This document shows, one piece after another, positions 8,879 to 19,329 of a stretch of 64,000 nucleotides of DNA. The stretch covers positions 124,001 to 188,000 of the forward strand of contig NZ_QYUR01000008.1 in assembly GCF_003596405.1 (NCBI RefSeq), written 5' to 3'. Within the stretch, counting starts at the first letter, position 1. Each line of letters begins with the position of its first letter. The notes below the pieces were generated by a model. It did no database searches and was not told the DNA's origin. It saw nothing but the letters and a program-made list of their open reading frames with translations. Source of the DNA: Pseudomonas cavernicola (lineage in GTDB: Bacteria; Pseudomonadota; Gammaproteobacteria; Pseudomonadales; Pseudomonadaceae). The translations under genes were made by a program, and so were the position numbers.

Positions 8879-10087
8879 ATGAAGTCCAAATTACAGCGCG
8901 AAGACAGCGAAGGCGTGGTGACCGCCATGTCGACGGCTCGAGAGCCAGAGGCGGTAGCCCAGGATTTGGCGCGGCAGCTAATTCATCCGCACTTGGGGTT
9001 CGTGCTGTTCTTTTGTTCGGCCGAGTACGACCTGGAAGTGCTGGGCCCAACCCTGGAGCAGTATTTCGGCGGGGTCGGCCTGGTCGGCTGCACCAGCGCC
9101 GGGGAAATCACGCCGCTGGGCTATGGCCGCAATTGCGTCACTGCCGTGGGCTTCGACCACCGCAGCTTTTCCATCGCCAGCGTGTTGATCGATGAGCTTG
9201 AGCGTTTCAGCCTGATCGACGCCCAGCAACTGGTCGAACGGCTAGTCAGCGACTGCCGCAACAACGCCTTGGCGCCGATCAAGGATCATTGCTTCGCCCT
9301 GACCCTGCTCGATGGCCTGTCCAGCCGCGAGGAGGTGGTGTTGGCGGCTCTCGGTGCGGCGTTCGGCAGCATCCCGCACTTCGGCGGCTCGGCCGGCGAT
9401 GACAACCACCTGAACCGGACCCACGTCTATTACGGTGGCGCGTTTCATGCCGGTGCGGCGGTGGTGGTACTGGTCAACACCTGGCTGGACTTCGAGGTGT
9501 TCAGCACCCACCACGTGTTGCCGAGCAACGAGAAACTGGTCGTGACCCAGGCCGACAGCGCCAGCCGACGGGTGCTGGAGCTGAATGCCGAGCCGGCGGC
9601 GGAGGAATATGCGCGGTTGATCGGCGTGCCGTTGGCGGCCCTGAATACCGGGCTGTTCGCCGCCCACCCGCTGGCGGTGCGGATCAACGAGAATTACTAC
9701 CTGCGCTCGATCCAGCGGGTCAACCCGGACCTCAGCCTGACCTTCTACTGCGCGGTGGAGAACGGCATCGTGCTGACGGCGATGACCCCTGGCCCGCTGA
9801 TACCTAACCTGGAGGCGCTGTTCCAGCGGTTAGAGGAGCGTCTCGGTCCACCCTTGTTGACCATCGGTTGCGACTGTTTTCTGCGCCGCCTGGAAGTCGA
9901 ACGTACCGACGTGGTGGCCGAGACCTCGGCCTTTCTGCAGCGCCAGCGGGTGATCGGTTTCAACTCCTACGGAGAACAGTTCAATGGCATGCACATCAAC
10001 CAGACCTTCACTGGAGTCGCCATTGGACGCTCCGCAGGCGCTGCAAATCGCGCAGCTGCAGGTGCAGTTGGCGGCGCTACAGAGTGA
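8879..10087 (+). CDS. nosP: FIST-domain NO-sensing protein NosP
   Basis: The 402-residue cytoplasmic protein has FIST-N (about residues 35-225; VGCTSAGEITPLGYG, AAFGSIPHFGGSAGDD) followed by FIST-C (about 235-380; GFNSYGEQFNGMHINQTFTG at the end). In P. aeruginosa the equivalent protein beside NahK is NosP, a haem-containing nitric oxide receptor that inhibits the kinase. The next gene here is exactly that kinase type and overlaps this gene by about 100 bases, so co-expression is very likely. Function is inferred from family and neighbour; the haem ligand cannot be fixed from sequence alone. Confidence 0.85.
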   Translation: MKSKLQREDSEGVVTAMSTAREPEAVAQDLARQLIHPHLGFVLFFCSAEYDLEVLGPTLEQYFGGVGLVGCTSAGEITPLGYGRNCVTAVGFDHRSFSIASVLIDELERFSLIDAQQLVERLVSDCRNNALAPIKDHCFALTLLDGLSSREEVVLAALGAAFGSIPHFGGSAGDDNHLNRTHVYYGGAFHAGAAVVVLVNTWLDFEVFSTHHVLPSNEKLVVTQADSASRRVLELNAEPAAEEYARLIGVPLAALNTGLFAAHPLAVRINENYYLRSIQRVNPDLSLTFYCAVENGIVLTAMTPGPLIPNLEALFQRLEERLGPPLLTIGCDCFLRRLEVERTDVVAETSAFLQRQRVIGFNSYGEQFNGMHINQTFTGVAIGRSAGAANRAAAGAVGGATE

Positions 10088-12623
10088 CAACCACAAGCTG
10101 CAACGGATCAACGCGGCACTGATCGAACGGGTCGAGTCCAGCGCCTCGCGAGGCGACGATTCCTATGCGGCGTTCCAGCACTCGGTGGTGCTTGCCGAAC
10201 AGGTGCGCGAGCGTACCGATGCGCTGAACCAGGCGATGGCCGAGCTGAAGGCCAGCAACCAGCTGCTCAGCGATGCCAGGCTGCGGGCCGAGACCGCCCA
10301 CCAGCATCTGATCGATGCGATCGAAAGTATCTCCGATGCCTTCGTGTTGTTCGATAAGGACCAGCGCATCGTCTTGTTCAACAGCCGCTTCAAATCCTTC
10401 TGGGCCAAGAGCCGCGCGCGCATCGGCAGCGGCACGCGTTTGGCGGAGATCAAGCGCCTGGCGGAAAGTACCGGGCTGATCGTCGAAGAGCACCGCAGCC
10501 GCGGTGATGAGCACACCCTGTATCGTCTGCACAATGGCCGCTGGGTGCAGGTCAGCGAACGGCCGACCCGTGAGGGTGGGCTGGTGATCCTGTACACCGA
10601 CATCACCGAGGTGAAGATCAGCGAAACCATGCGCCGCGAGCAGGCCCTGGCACAGAAGTCGCGCCTGCTGCAGCGAGCGGTGGACAACCTCTCCCAGGGC
10701 GTGGCGATGGTCAATGCCGAGGGCGCGCTGGAGCTGTGGAACCACCGCTTCCTCGAACTCAGTGGCCTGGCGCCGATCGAGGCGCACCGGCCGTTCGCCG
10801 AGGTGATGGAGGACAGCGAGCTGCAACTGCTGACCCCGGATAGCCGCGACGCCCGCGGGCGGCAGATTCAAGAGCTGGAGCAGCGCCTGTTCGATGGTCG
10901 CATGCTCGAAGTGCGCACCCACCCACTGCCGGCGGGCGGCTTCGTCAACACCTTCACCGATATCACCGAGCGCTATCGGCATGCTGAGGCGATCGGCGAG
11001 AGCGAGCGCTGGATTCGCCTGATCACCGACCATGTGCCGGCGCTGATCGCCTATCTGAATGCCGATCTGGTCTACGAGTTCACCAACAAGGTCTACGAGG
11101 AGTGGTACCACTGGCCGCGCAGCGGCATGCTCGGGCAGAACCTGCGCGAGGTGCACAGCGAGGAGCATTGCCGGCGCCTGGCGCCCTATGCCGAACGCGC
11201 CTTGTCCGGCGAGAGCGTGACCTTCGAGGTGGCGGAAACCAACATGAACGGCCAGGAGCGCTACATGCTGCGCTCCTACGTGCCGAACCGCCAGGCCAAC
11301 GGTGAGGTGGTGGGGATCTTCGTGCTGATCCGTGACATCAGCGAGCGCCGGCGCACCGCCGAGGCCTTGCACCAGGCCTATCAGAACCTCGAACAGCGGG
11401 TGCGTGAACGCACCTCCGAACTGACCAGCTTGAACAACCAGTTGCACCGCGAGATCGACGAGCGTAGCCAGGTCGAGCTGCGTCTGCGCGAGGCCAAGCG
11501 CGAGGCGGAGCAGGCCAACCTGTCGAAGACCAAGTTTCTCGCCGCGGTCAGCCATGACCTGCTGCAACCGCTGAATGCCGCACGGCTGTTCACCAGCGCG
11601 CTGCTGGAACGGTGCGAGCCGAGCAGCAGCCAGGGCCTGGTGCGCAATATCAGCAACTCGCTGGAGGATGTGGAGAACCTGCTCGGCACCCTGGTGGATA
11701 TTTCCAAGCTCGACGCCGGGGTGATCAGGCCAGACATCGCGCCTTTCGCAGTCAGCGAGCTGCTCGACAACCTGGCCACCGAGTTCCGCCAGGCTGCTGG
11801 TAGTGAGGGCCTGAGCCTGCATTTCGTGCCTTGTTCAGCACTGGTGCGCAGCGATGTGCAACTGCTCGCGCGGATATTGCGCAACCTGCTCAGTAATGCC
11901 ATTCGCTACACACCATCCGGGCACATATTGCTCGGCTGCCGGCGCCATCGGCAGAGCCTGTCGATCGAGGTTTGGGACACCGGCATCGGCATCGCCGAGG
12001 ACAAACTCGGTGAAATCTTCCAGGAGTTCAAACGTGGCGACTTGCAGCGTCCCAACCAGGATCGCGGCCTGGGCCTGGGCCTGGCCATCGTCGACAAAAT
12101 CGCGCAGATTCTCGGTCATCGCATCCATGTGACCTCAACCCTAGGCAAGGGCTCGCGGTTCGCCATCGAAGTGCCACGGGCCAAGCGTGCACCCAAGGCC
12201 TGCGCGGAGTCGCAGGACCGCTCCGAGCGGCTGCTCGAACGCCTGCACGGCTCGCGGGTATGGGTGTTGGACAACGATGCGGCTATCTGTGCCGGTATGC
12301 GCACCTTGCTCGAGGGCTGGGGCTGCCAGGTCGTCACCGCGCTGTCCGAGGAGGACTTGGCGCGCCAGGTCGACAACTTCCACGCCGACGTCGATCTGCT
12401 GATCGCCGACTATCACCTGGACAATGGCCACAACGGTGTCGATGCGGTGGCGGCGATCAACGCTCGTCGCGGTACGCCGTTGCCAGCGTTGATGATCACC
12501 GCCAACTACAGCAACGAACTCAAGCAGCAGATGCGCGAGCTTGGCCACACCCTGATGCACAAGCCGGTGCGGCCGATGAAGCTGAAAACCGCCATGAGCC
12601 ACCTGCTCGAGCGCGGCCTGTAG
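9984..12623 (+). CDS. nahK: Hybrid histidine kinase NahK (ErcS')
   Basis: The 879-residue hybrid kinase has an N-terminal coiled coil, PAS modules around residues 105-200, 225-320 and 340-450, a second coiled coil, HisKA with His524 in SHDLLQPLNAARL, an HATPase domain (NLLSNAIRYT, DTGIGI, GLGLGLAIVDK), and a C-terminal receiver with Asp809 in LIADYHLD. It is the NosP-controlled kinase that feeds the phosphorelay controlling biofilm and alcohol-oxidation genes in Pseudomonas. The ATG at 9984 has GGAG nine bases upstream, inside nosP. An in-frame TTG at 10023 with its own GGAG is an alternative start. It has no transmembrane segment, so it is cytoplasmic. Confidence 0.88.
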   Translation: MACTSTRPSLESPLDAPQALQIAQLQVQLAALQSDNHKLQRINAALIERVESSASRGDDSYAAFQHSVVLAEQVRERTDALNQAMAELKASNQLLSDARLRAETAHQHLIDAIESISDAFVLFDKDQRIVLFNSRFKSFWAKSRARIGSGTRLAEIKRLAESTGLIVEEHRSRGDEHTLYRLHNGRWVQVSERPTREGGLVILYTDITEVKISETMRREQALAQKSRLLQRAVDNLSQGVAMVNAEGALELWNHRFLELSGLAPIEAHRPFAEVMEDSELQLLTPDSRDARGRQIQELEQRLFDGRMLEVRTHPLPAGGFVNTFTDITERYRHAEAIGESERWIRLITDHVPALIAYLNADLVYEFTNKVYEEWYHWPRSGMLGQNLREVHSEEHCRRLAPYAERALSGESVTFEVAETNMNGQERYMLRSYVPNRQANGEVVGIFVLIRDISERRRTAEALHQAYQNLEQRVRERTSELTSLNNQLHREIDERSQVELRLREAKREAEQANLSKTKFLAAVSHDLLQPLNAARLFTSALLERCEPSSSQGLVRNISNSLEDVENLLGTLVDISKLDAGVIRPDIAPFAVSELLDNLATEFRQAAGSEGLSLHFVPCSALVRSDVQLLARILRNLLSNAIRYTPSGHILLGCRRHRQSLSIEVWDTGIGIAEDKLGEIFQEFKRGDLQRPNQDRGLGLGLAIVDKIAQILGHRIHVTSTLGKGSRFAIEVPRAKRAPKACAESQDRSERLLERLHGSRVWVLDNDAAICAGMRTLLEGWGCQVVTALSEEDLARQVDNFHADVDLLIADYHLDNGHNGVDAVAAINARRGTPLPALMITANYSNELKQQMRELGHTLMHKPVRPMKLKTAMSHLLERGL

Positions 12624-12632
12624 CGTCATCGC

Positions 12633-13487
12633 TCAGCGACGTATGGCCTTGGCGCGCAGCAGTAGGGCGATGCCGCCGAGCACGGCGATGGACGCCAACA
12701 CCAGGCGCAGGCTGATGGCTTCACCCAACAGCAGGCTGCCGGCCAGCGCGGCGAGAATCGGCACGCTGAGCTGCACCGATGCTGCCTGGAAGGCACTCAG
12801 TCCGCCGAGGGCGCTGTACCAGATGACGTAGCCGATGCCCGAGGTCAGCGCTCCGGACAGCACGGCATAGGTCAGCCCAGGCGCATCCCAGCTCTGCCGG
12901 TGCAGGTACACCAGGGTCAGCAGCAGAGCGAAGGGAATGGTCCGCAGAAAATTGCCAGCGCTCGCCGCCAGTGGGTCGCTGACCCCGCGACCGAGCAGCG
13001 AGTACATGCCCCAGGCCAGCCCGGACAGCAGCATCAGCAAACCACCGGTCAGTGACGGCGCGCTGGCACCGGGTAGCAACAGGGCAATCAGTCCGCCGAG
13101 CGCGAGGACAAAGCCCAGGCTCTGTTGTTGGCTGGGGCGTTCGCTCTGGATAAAACCGTAGACCAGCATGCTGATCTGCACCGCGCCGAACAGCAGCAGG
13201 GCGCCGGTGCCGGCATCCAGATGCAGATAGGCATAGGAGAAGGCCGCTGCGTAGACAAACAGCGCCGCCGCCGAACGCCAGTTGCCGCTGACCCGGCCGC
13301 CACCCTGGCGCAGGTGCAAGAGCAGCCAGAGCATCAACGCCCCGGCCAATAGGCGCAGGCTGGTGAAGCTGGCGGCATCGATGCGGGTCGCCTTCAGGGC
13401 CAACCGGCAGAGCAGCGAGTTACCGGCGAAGGCGAGCATGGCCAGGGCGGTGAGAAACAGGGTACGGACTGTCAGGACGTGGGACAT
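12633..13487 (-). CDS. EamA/DMT-superfamily permease
   Basis: The 284-residue protein has about ten membrane helices in two EamA repeats (LAFAGNSLLCRLALKATRID at the start; GYVIWYSALGGLSAFQAASV and LLLGEAISLRLVLASIAVLGG in the second half). Members export metabolites or amino acids; the substrate here is unknown. It converges on nahK with a nine-base gap and is the counterpart of the gene between ercS' and erbR in P. aeruginosa. Confidence 0.85.
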   Translation of the reverse strand: MSHVLTVRTLFLTALAMLAFAGNSLLCRLALKATRIDAASFTSLRLLAGALMLWLLLHLRQGGGRVSGNWRSAAALFVYAAAFSYAYLHLDAGTGALLLFGAVQISMLVYGFIQSERPSQQQSLGFVLALGGLIALLLPGASAPSLTGGLLMLLSGLAWGMYSLLGRGVSDPLAASAGNFLRTIPFALLLTLVYLHRQSWDAPGLTYAVLSGALTSGIGYVIWYSALGGLSAFQAASVQLSVPILAALAGSLLLGEAISLRLVLASIAVLGGIALLLRAKAIRR

Positions 13488-13561
13488 CGGGCTCTGATCG
13501 TGATTGCAAGGAACCGCACGTTAGTGCCAGGCGCCGGCTGCCGCCCGCTCAAGGCCTGGTG

Positions 13562-14227
13562 TCAGCGCCGCAGGTAGGCGGCGAAGTCGATATCCCCGGC
13601 CGACAGGATTGCCTGCACGCGGTTGTGCACGTTGAGCTTGTGCAGGATCGCCGAGACATGAGCCTTCACCGTGGTTTCGGCGATTTCCAAGTGATAGGCG
13701 ATCTGCTTGTTCGACTCGCCCTTGGTCATCCGCTCCAATACCAGCAATTGTTTGCGGGTCAGGGATTGCAGCAGCTCAGGCGGGAAGCTCGGCGCCTCAT
13801 GCTGGCTGCGGCGGGTGGTGCTTTTCTGGGTGCGGATGATGTCCGAGGGCAGATAGACGTGGCCGTTGAGGATCTGCTCGATGGCCTCGGTCATCTGCGC
13901 CCGTGGCGAGGACTTGGTGATGAAACCGACGGCGCCGTAGGTGATGGCCTGCAGGACGATTTGCTTGTCCTGCTCGGCGGAGACGATCACCACCGGGATG
14001 GTCGGTGCTTCGTTACGCAGGTTGATAAGACCATTGAGGCCATGCATGCCCGGCATGTTCAGGTCGAGCAGGATCAGGTCGAGGTCATCGTTTTCCTGAG
14101 TCAGTTGCAGTGCGCTGTCCAGGTCGGCGGTTTCCATCACTTCGCTGCCTGGGAAGCCATCGCTGATGACGTTATGGATGGCCTCGCGAAACAGCGGGTG
14201 GTCGTCGGCAATTAGAATTTTGTACAT
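13562..14227 (-). CDS. erbR: NarL/FixJ response regulator ErbR (AgmR)
   Basis: The 221-residue regulator has a receiver domain (Asp8, Asp9, phosphoacceptor Asp55 in LLDLNMPG, Lys of ITKSSP near residue 105) and a LuxR-type helix-turn-helix ([20 protein letters not shown] and [14 protein letters not shown]). Length and sequence match AgmR/ErbR, which activates PQQ alcohol-dehydrogenase genes in Pseudomonas. It follows the rhodanese-like gene on the same strand after 57 bases. Unlike the regulator at 20586-21047 it is complete, so it is the best candidate for control of this locus. Confidence 0.9.
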   Translation of the reverse strand: MYKILIADDHPLFREAIHNVISDGFPGSEVMETADLDSALQLTQENDDLDLILLDLNMPGMHGLNGLINLRNEAPTIPVVIVSAEQDKQIVLQAITYGAVGFITKSSPRAQMTEAIEQILNGHVYLPSDIIRTQKSTTRRSQHEAPSFPPELLQSLTRKQLLVLERMTKGESNKQIAYHLEIAETTVKAHVSAILHKLNVHNRVQAILSAGDIDFAAYLRR

Positions 14228-14284
14228 GGCCTTTCACCTCATTGTTTTGATTATGGTGCGGCAATACGTCCGGCAGGTGGTTTT

Positions 14285-14845
14285 TTACGGAAACTCCTGC
14301 GGTTGCGCCCGCTGCAAGGGCAGGCCGGCCTGCTCCCAGGCGTCGATGCCATCACGGTACCAATAGAGGTTGTCGTAGCCTAGCGCATGAGCGCGCTTGA
14401 CCGCATTCCAGCCCAGCCAGCAGTCGGAGCGGCAGTAGAACACCAGCGGCCAGTGCGGGTCGCCCTGGCTGACGCGCTGCAAGTTGCTGGCGAAATAGAC
14501 CTGCCACATCGGCTCGAGGCGACCATCGCCGGTGTTGGCCAGCCACAGGCTAGCGGGCAAGTTGGCGTGCACTTCATCCTCGATGAACTGGCCATGCAGC
14601 CACTGGCGGCGGTAGACGTCGATCAGGCGAGCGTGCGGCTGGCGTTGCAGCAGTTGCTGCAGCGCCGCGGTATCGAGCGTGGTGGCGTGTTCGGCGCTGG
14701 TCGGGGTGGGGCTGCGGTACTGGCTGAGGCGGTAGCCCTCGGCGGAGAACAGGGCGGCATCGTCGGCGGCCCATAGCGGCGGAGCCAAACCAGCCAACAG
14801 GCCGAGCAGTGAGGAGCGGAGCAGCATGGGCAGCAGGCGCGGCAT
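14285..14845 (-). CDS. Rhodanese-like PQQ-associated CXXCW-motif protein
   Basis: The 186-residue secreted protein has a signal peptide ending near PPLWA (residue 26) and a rhodanese-like fold. The conserved cysteine pair is seen as CRSDCW, Cys138 and Cys142, in FYCRSDCWLGWNAVKRA. It belongs to the family named for PQQ-dependent catabolism (TIGR03865). Note that the cysteines are three residues apart here despite the family name. The catalytic role is unknown; a periplasmic thiol or sulfur-handling function is inferred. It is transcribed with the ABC genes upstream and erbR downstream. Confidence 0.85.
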   Translation of the reverse strand: MPRLLPMLLRSSLLGLLAGLAPPLWAADDAALFSAEGYRLSQYRSPTPTSAEHATTLDTAALQQLLQRQPHARLIDVYRRQWLHGQFIEDEVHANLPASLWLANTGDGRLEPMWQVYFASNLQRVSQGDPHWPLVFYCRSDCWLGWNAVKRAHALGYDNLYWYRDGIDAWEQAGLPLQRAQPQEFP

Positions 14846-14918
14846 CGCAGTCAGTCTCGATTCTTTTTATGCAGGCATTACAGGCCAGGCGCAGTGCTTT
14901 GGAAATTCTACGTTGAGA

Positions 14919-14952
14919 GGGGAAAACCAGTACCAAAGTAGTAGTTTTCCCC
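14919..14952. promoter_or_regulatory. Candidate operator nested in an inverted repeat
   Basis: GGGGAAAAC (14919-14927) and GTTTTCCCC (14944-14952) form a perfect inverted repeat. Between them lies TACCAAAGTAGTAG (14931-14944), a copy of the motif seen upstream of other genes in this locus. It sits between the ABC permease stop and the rhodanese-like gene, about 75-105 bases upstream of the latter's start. It may be an operator for the rhodanese-erbR unit; a T-run on the plus side also allows a hairpin terminator reading. Confidence 0.45.
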
Positions 14953-14972
14953 TTTTTGCCAGCCTGGCGCTC

Positions 14973-15766
14973 CTACGAACCGGCCCGTCGCAGCGCAGCA
15001 TGCTGCGGGTTGAAGGTCAGCACCGCGAGCACGCTCAACAATAGCGTCAGGCCCAGGCAGACGCCCAGCGCCAGCGGGTTGAAGCGCTCGTACAGGGCGA
15101 AGCGCACCAGCTCCACGGCGTGGCTGAAGGGGTTGAGCGCGCACAGCCAGTACAGCCACTCGCTGGCCTCGCGCATCTTCCACAGCGGGTAGAGCGCCGA
15201 GGAGAGGAAGAACAGCGGGAAGATGACGAAATTCATCACCCCGGCGAAGTTCTCCAACTGGCGGATGCCGTTGGACAACAGCAGCCCCAGGGCGCTGAGC
15301 AGCAGCGCCGCCAGCAGCAGCGCCGGCAGCACGCTGAGCAGGCCCCAGGCCGGTGGCTGCACGCCATACAACCAGGCGATGGCGAGAAAGGCATAGACCT
15401 GCAACAGCGAGATCAGCGCGGTGGCCAGCAACTTGCTGGCGAGCAGGAAGGCGCGGGGTAGCGGGCTAGTCAGCAGCACGCGCATGCTGCCCATCTCGCG
15501 GTCGTAGACCATCGACAGCGAGCCTTGCATACCGTTGAACAGCAGGATCATGCAGGCCAGGCCCGGAACTATGTAGGTTTCGTAGGTGATGTAGGTGTCG
15601 TACGGGGCGATGATGGCGATGCCCAGGGCGGCGCGGAAACCGGCGGCGAACACCAGCAGCCACAGCAGCGGCCGCACCAAGGCGCTGAGAAACCGCGTGC
15701 GCTGCAGGACGAAACGCAGCCATTCACGCAGGACGATGCCGCGCAAGCATTGCCAATAGGCACTCA

Positions 15767-15767
<1 letters not shown>
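14973..15767 (-). CDS. ABC-2 type permease, PQQ alcohol-oxidation system
   Basis: The 264-residue protein has six membrane helices and ABC-2 signatures (LVRPLLWLLVFAAGF, VYDREMGSMRVLLTSPLPRA, LFFLSSALYPLWKM, ALNPFSHAVELVRFALY). It is the permease family found only near quinoprotein alcohol dehydrogenases (PedC-like, TIGR03861). ABC-2 permeases usually export. The ATG at 15767 overlaps the stop of the ATPase gene by one base, so translation is coupled; upstream in-frame codons lie inside the ATPase gene. Confidence 0.88.
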
Positions 15768-16494
<727 letters not shown>

Positions 16495-16498
<4 letters not shown>

Positions 16499-17463
16499 GG
16501 CGTGATCACCACGCCCCAGGGATAGCGTCCGACCTTGATTGACTTGGTGACTTTCAGGCTGTTCACATCGATCACCGAAACGTCGCCGCTGATGCCGTTG
16601 GTGGTCAGCAGTAGGCTTTCGTCGGGATTAAAGGCCATGTGCCAGACGCGGCGACCGACCAGCAGGTAGTCGAGAATCTCGAAGGTTTTAGCGTCCACCA
16701 CCGCCACATGGTTGGCTGGGCCGAGGGCGACGAAGGCGTACTTGCCGTCGCCGCTGAGTTTGACGCCGACCGGCTGCACCTTGTCCGGGTGCACGCCTTT
16801 GATCGCGAACTTGAGTACCTTGACGATCTGTTTGCTGGCCACATCGATGACGCTGACGGTGCCGCCGATTTCCGCCGAGGCCCAGAGCTGTGTGCCGTCC
16901 TTGTTGAACCCGACGTGTCGCGGGCGCTGGTCGACCAGGGTGTTGTCGGTCAGGGTCTGGGTACTGGTGTCGATCCAGTGCAGCATGTTGGTGGTTTCGC
17001 TGGTATTCACCGCCCATTTGCCATCCGGGCTGACGGCCATGCCCTCGGGCTCGACGCCGACGTCGATCTGACCCAGCACCTGGCTGTTCTCGGTATCGAC
17101 CACGGTAACCAGCGCATCGTCCTCGTTGGAGATGTACAGCCAGCGGTCGTTGGGGTGCAGGGCGAACTGCTCGGGGTCGGCGCCGGACGGCAGCTCCTTG
17201 ACAATCTTGCGGGTGGCCAGGTCCATCACCTGCACGGTGTCGGAGTCGCTGGCGCAGATGTACAGCAGCTTGTTGTCGCGCGACAGCGCCAGCCCGCGCG
17301 GGCGCTTGCCGACCTCCAGGGTGGCGGTGACCTCCAAAGTATCCAGGTCGATCACGCTGAGGTTGTCGTCCTTCTCGTTGGAGACATAGGCGGTGGCGGC
17401 CAGGCAGCCGGCGCTGGCCAGCAGCAGGACGCAGCCGAGGGTGGGGGCGAGTAGCTTGGGCAT
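16495..17463 (-). CDS. PQQ-associated YVTN beta-propeller protein
   Basis: The 322-residue secreted protein has a signal peptide (MPKLLAPTLG to LAATA) and then repeated YVTN-type blades, seen as NLSVIDLDTLEVTATLEVG, VVDTENSQVLGQIDVG and SVIDVNSLKVTKSIKVGRYP. It corresponds to the propeller family TIGR03866 of PQQ-dependent catabolism. The start at 17463 is chosen because it begins the signal peptide; the open frame upstream is the substrate-binding gene read in another frame. It overlaps the ATPase gene by four bases. A scaffold or binding role in the periplasm is inferred. Confidence 0.87.
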
Positions 17464-17504
17464 CGGGGCTTTCCTTCTTCTGAGTAGCAATCTGGCGTGC
17501 GCAG

Positions 17505-18716
17505 TCATGGCGCTACCTCGGCCAGCCGGCAGCGGCTTTCCGGGGCATCCAGGCCGAGGCTGTCGAGCTCGCTGAACGGATGCAGGAAGCCCTCCTGCGG
17601 CGACGTGCTGATCAGGGATTTGGGTTGCACCAGGGGAATCGGCTGGCGCAGCTGGCCGTCCCAGTCGCGGTAGCTCAGCTTGCGGCCCTTGAAGCCGTCG
17701 ATGGGCAGTCCGGCGGACAATGCCAGCTCGCGGATGGCCATCGCGTCCGCTTGCTTGAGGCGGGTCACTGCGCTGGCGATGCTGCGCACGGCGATCCAGG
17801 CGGCGAAATCGCGGTCGTTCATCCAGCGTTTGGCATAGGCCTCGAAGCGCTTCTGCAACTGGGCGGCGCCGTAGGTTTCCACGGTCTTGTGCCAACCAGT
17901 GGGGGTCAGGCCCTGGGTGCCGGCGACCGGGCGCGGATACCAAGTGTTGTAGGGCAGGTATTCGCCGAAGTCGCCGCGCTCGTCGGCCACCAGCACCACA
18001 TCGTATTCCGCGGTCTGGGTGAACAGCGGCATGTCGGCCTGGGCGCTGCGGCGCTGGTCGTTGTCGAAGCTCCAGGGTTTCTCGGCGACGATCTTCAGGC
18101 CGAAACGTTTGGCGGCGCGGCGCAGGGCGTCGGCGTAGGCCTGATCCTCGGGCTGCTGGCCGACGATCAACAGCCCGCGCCGCCACTGGCGCACGGCGAG
18201 AAACTGCACCAGAGCATCGGCAAGCATGGCGCGGCTGGGCAGGCTGTGCAGGACGTTGACCGGGCAATTGTCACGGCGCAGTCCGTCGTCGCTGCTACCG
18301 GCGTTGAACAGGAGGCTGTCCGGCAGGCTGGTGCTGAGCTGACGCAAGCTGGCGGCGGGGGCGTTGACCACGAATAGGCGCAAGCCCTCGGCATGCAGTT
18401 TCTGCGCGGCGCTCAGCAATTGTTCCGGGCTAGCGGCGTTGACGACCTGCAGTTCATAGCGCTGCTTGAGGAAGCGCCCGGTGCTGTTGCTGTCGTTGAT
18501 CGCCAGTTCGGCGCCGCGCAGGCCGGCGTCTTCGGGTTCGGGGATGACGTTGGAGAGCAGCGGGCCGAGCGCCGGGGTGTAACCCAGGTAGCCGATGCGT
18601 ACTCGCAGGCCGTCCTTGTCCGCGCCGGCCTCAGCGGCGACGCTGTGGGTCGCCAGCAGCGCCGAGCTGGTAATGGCGAGCAGGTAAGCCAGACCGTAAA
18701 TCGCAAACTGGCGCAT
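17505..18716 (-). CDS. Periplasmic binding protein of the PQQ alcohol-oxidation ABC system
   Basis: The 403-residue protein starts with a signal peptide (MRQFAIYGLAYLLAIT to VAAEA) and has a type-1 periplasmic binding fold (VRIGYLGYTPALGPLLSN, LRGAELAINDSNSTG, RGLLIVGQQPEDQAYADAL, VVLVADERGDFGEYL). It matches the family TIGR03863 found with these ABC genes. It is the first gene of a minus-strand unit: binding protein, propeller, ATPase, permease, rhodanese-like protein, probably erbR. Its ligand is unknown. The start lies 158 bases from the divergent gene at 18875. Confidence 0.87.
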   Translation of the reverse strand: MRQFAIYGLAYLLAITSSALLATHSVAAEAGADKDGLRVRIGYLGYTPALGPLLSNVIPEPEDAGLRGAELAINDSNSTGRFLKQRYELQVVNAASPEQLLSAAQKLHAEGLRLFVVNAPAASLRQLSTSLPDSLLFNAGSSDDGLRRDNCPVNVLHSLPSRAMLADALVQFLAVRQWRRGLLIVGQQPEDQAYADALRRAAKRFGLKIVAEKPWSFDNDQRRSAQADMPLFTQTAEYDVVLVADERGDFGEYLPYNTWYPRPVAGTQGLTPTGWHKTVETYGAAQLQKRFEAYAKRWMNDRDFAAWIAVRSIASAVTRLKQADAMAIRELALSAGLPIDGFKGRKLSYRDWDGQLRQPIPLVQPKSLISTSPQEGFLHPFSELDSLGLDAPESRCRLAEVAP

Positions 18717-18797
18717 GGGGGCGACTCCTCTTCTGGTGTCGCCAGCATAGGAAGCGCCAGGGGCGGAGGAAATATGCAGAAAGTATCAGTCAGGCTG

Positions 18798-18810
18798 TAC
18801 CAAGGTAGTA
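18798..18810. promoter_or_regulatory. Candidate operator in divergent promoter region
   Basis: TACCAAGGTAGTA lies in the 158-base gap between the divergent genes at 18716 (minus) and 18875 (plus), 65-94 bases from either start. It matches the core of the 18-bp near-palindrome at 21227-21244. A single regulator bound here could control both directions. Confidence 0.45.
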
Positions 18811-18874
18811 AGTCGCACTGGGCGACGCGCCCCTAGCATGGAGGCACAAAAGCAATAACACTGAGGAACCCCGC

Positions 18875-19315
18875 ATGCGTACCTTCAAGCCCCTGTTTCT
18901 GCCCGTCCTGTTGATCATGAGCATGATCGGCTTCGACAACATTTATGCCGCCGGTGACCTGACTCGCCTTACTACCGCGCTGCCGGATCTGCTGTTGGGC
19001 TCCGAAGCGAGCGACTACTACAGCATGTCGCAGCAGGAATATCAGCTGGAGACCGGCAAGGCCTACCAACTCAAGATCATCGCCAGCGGCCAGAAGGAAT
19101 ACGCCTTCCAGGCGCCGGAGTTCGCCACTTCGATCTTCCTGCGCAAGGTCGAGGCCGGTGGTGTCGAGATCAAGGCGGTGACCCTCACCGAACTGGAATT
19201 CGAGGACGCCGGTGAGGCGGAAATCTTCTTCGTGCCGATCAAACCCGGCCAGTACCGCTTCTACGCCAAGGGCCTCGAGGGCAAGGGCATGCAGGGCGTG
19301 TTTATCGTCAAGTAA
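18875..19315 (+). CDS. Small periplasmic protein, possibly cupredoxin-like
   Basis: The 146-residue product has a signal peptide (MRTFKPLFLPVLLIMSMIG to YAAGD). The mature part is rich in beta-strands (YQLKIIASGQKEYAFQAPEF, KAVTLTELEFEDAGEAEIFF, IKPGQYRFYAKG). The spacing recalls cupredoxin-like domains, but no full set of copper ligands (His-Cys-His-Met) is visible, so metal binding is doubtful. It precedes the sensor kinase by 14 bases and is probably co-transcribed; a ligand-presenting partner for that kinase is a guess. Confidence 0.65.
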   Translation: MRTFKPLFLPVLLIMSMIGFDNIYAAGDLTRLTTALPDLLLGSEASDYYSMSQQEYQLETGKAYQLKIIASGQKEYAFQAPEFATSIFLRKVEAGGVEIKAVTLTELEFEDAGEAEIFFVPIKPGQYRFYAKGLEGKGMQGVFIVK

Positions 19316-19329
19316 GCATGAGGACCGGT

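Noticed and set aside
10077..11822. 581-codon minus-strand open frame opposite nahK
   Set aside because: No domain is recognisable and the composition is typical of antisense to a high-GC gene. The plus strand encodes PAS and kinase domains throughout.
18875..19315. Copper-binding cupredoxin
   Set aside because: The strand pattern is suggestive, but the His-Cys-His-Met ligand set is absent, so copper binding is not claimed.
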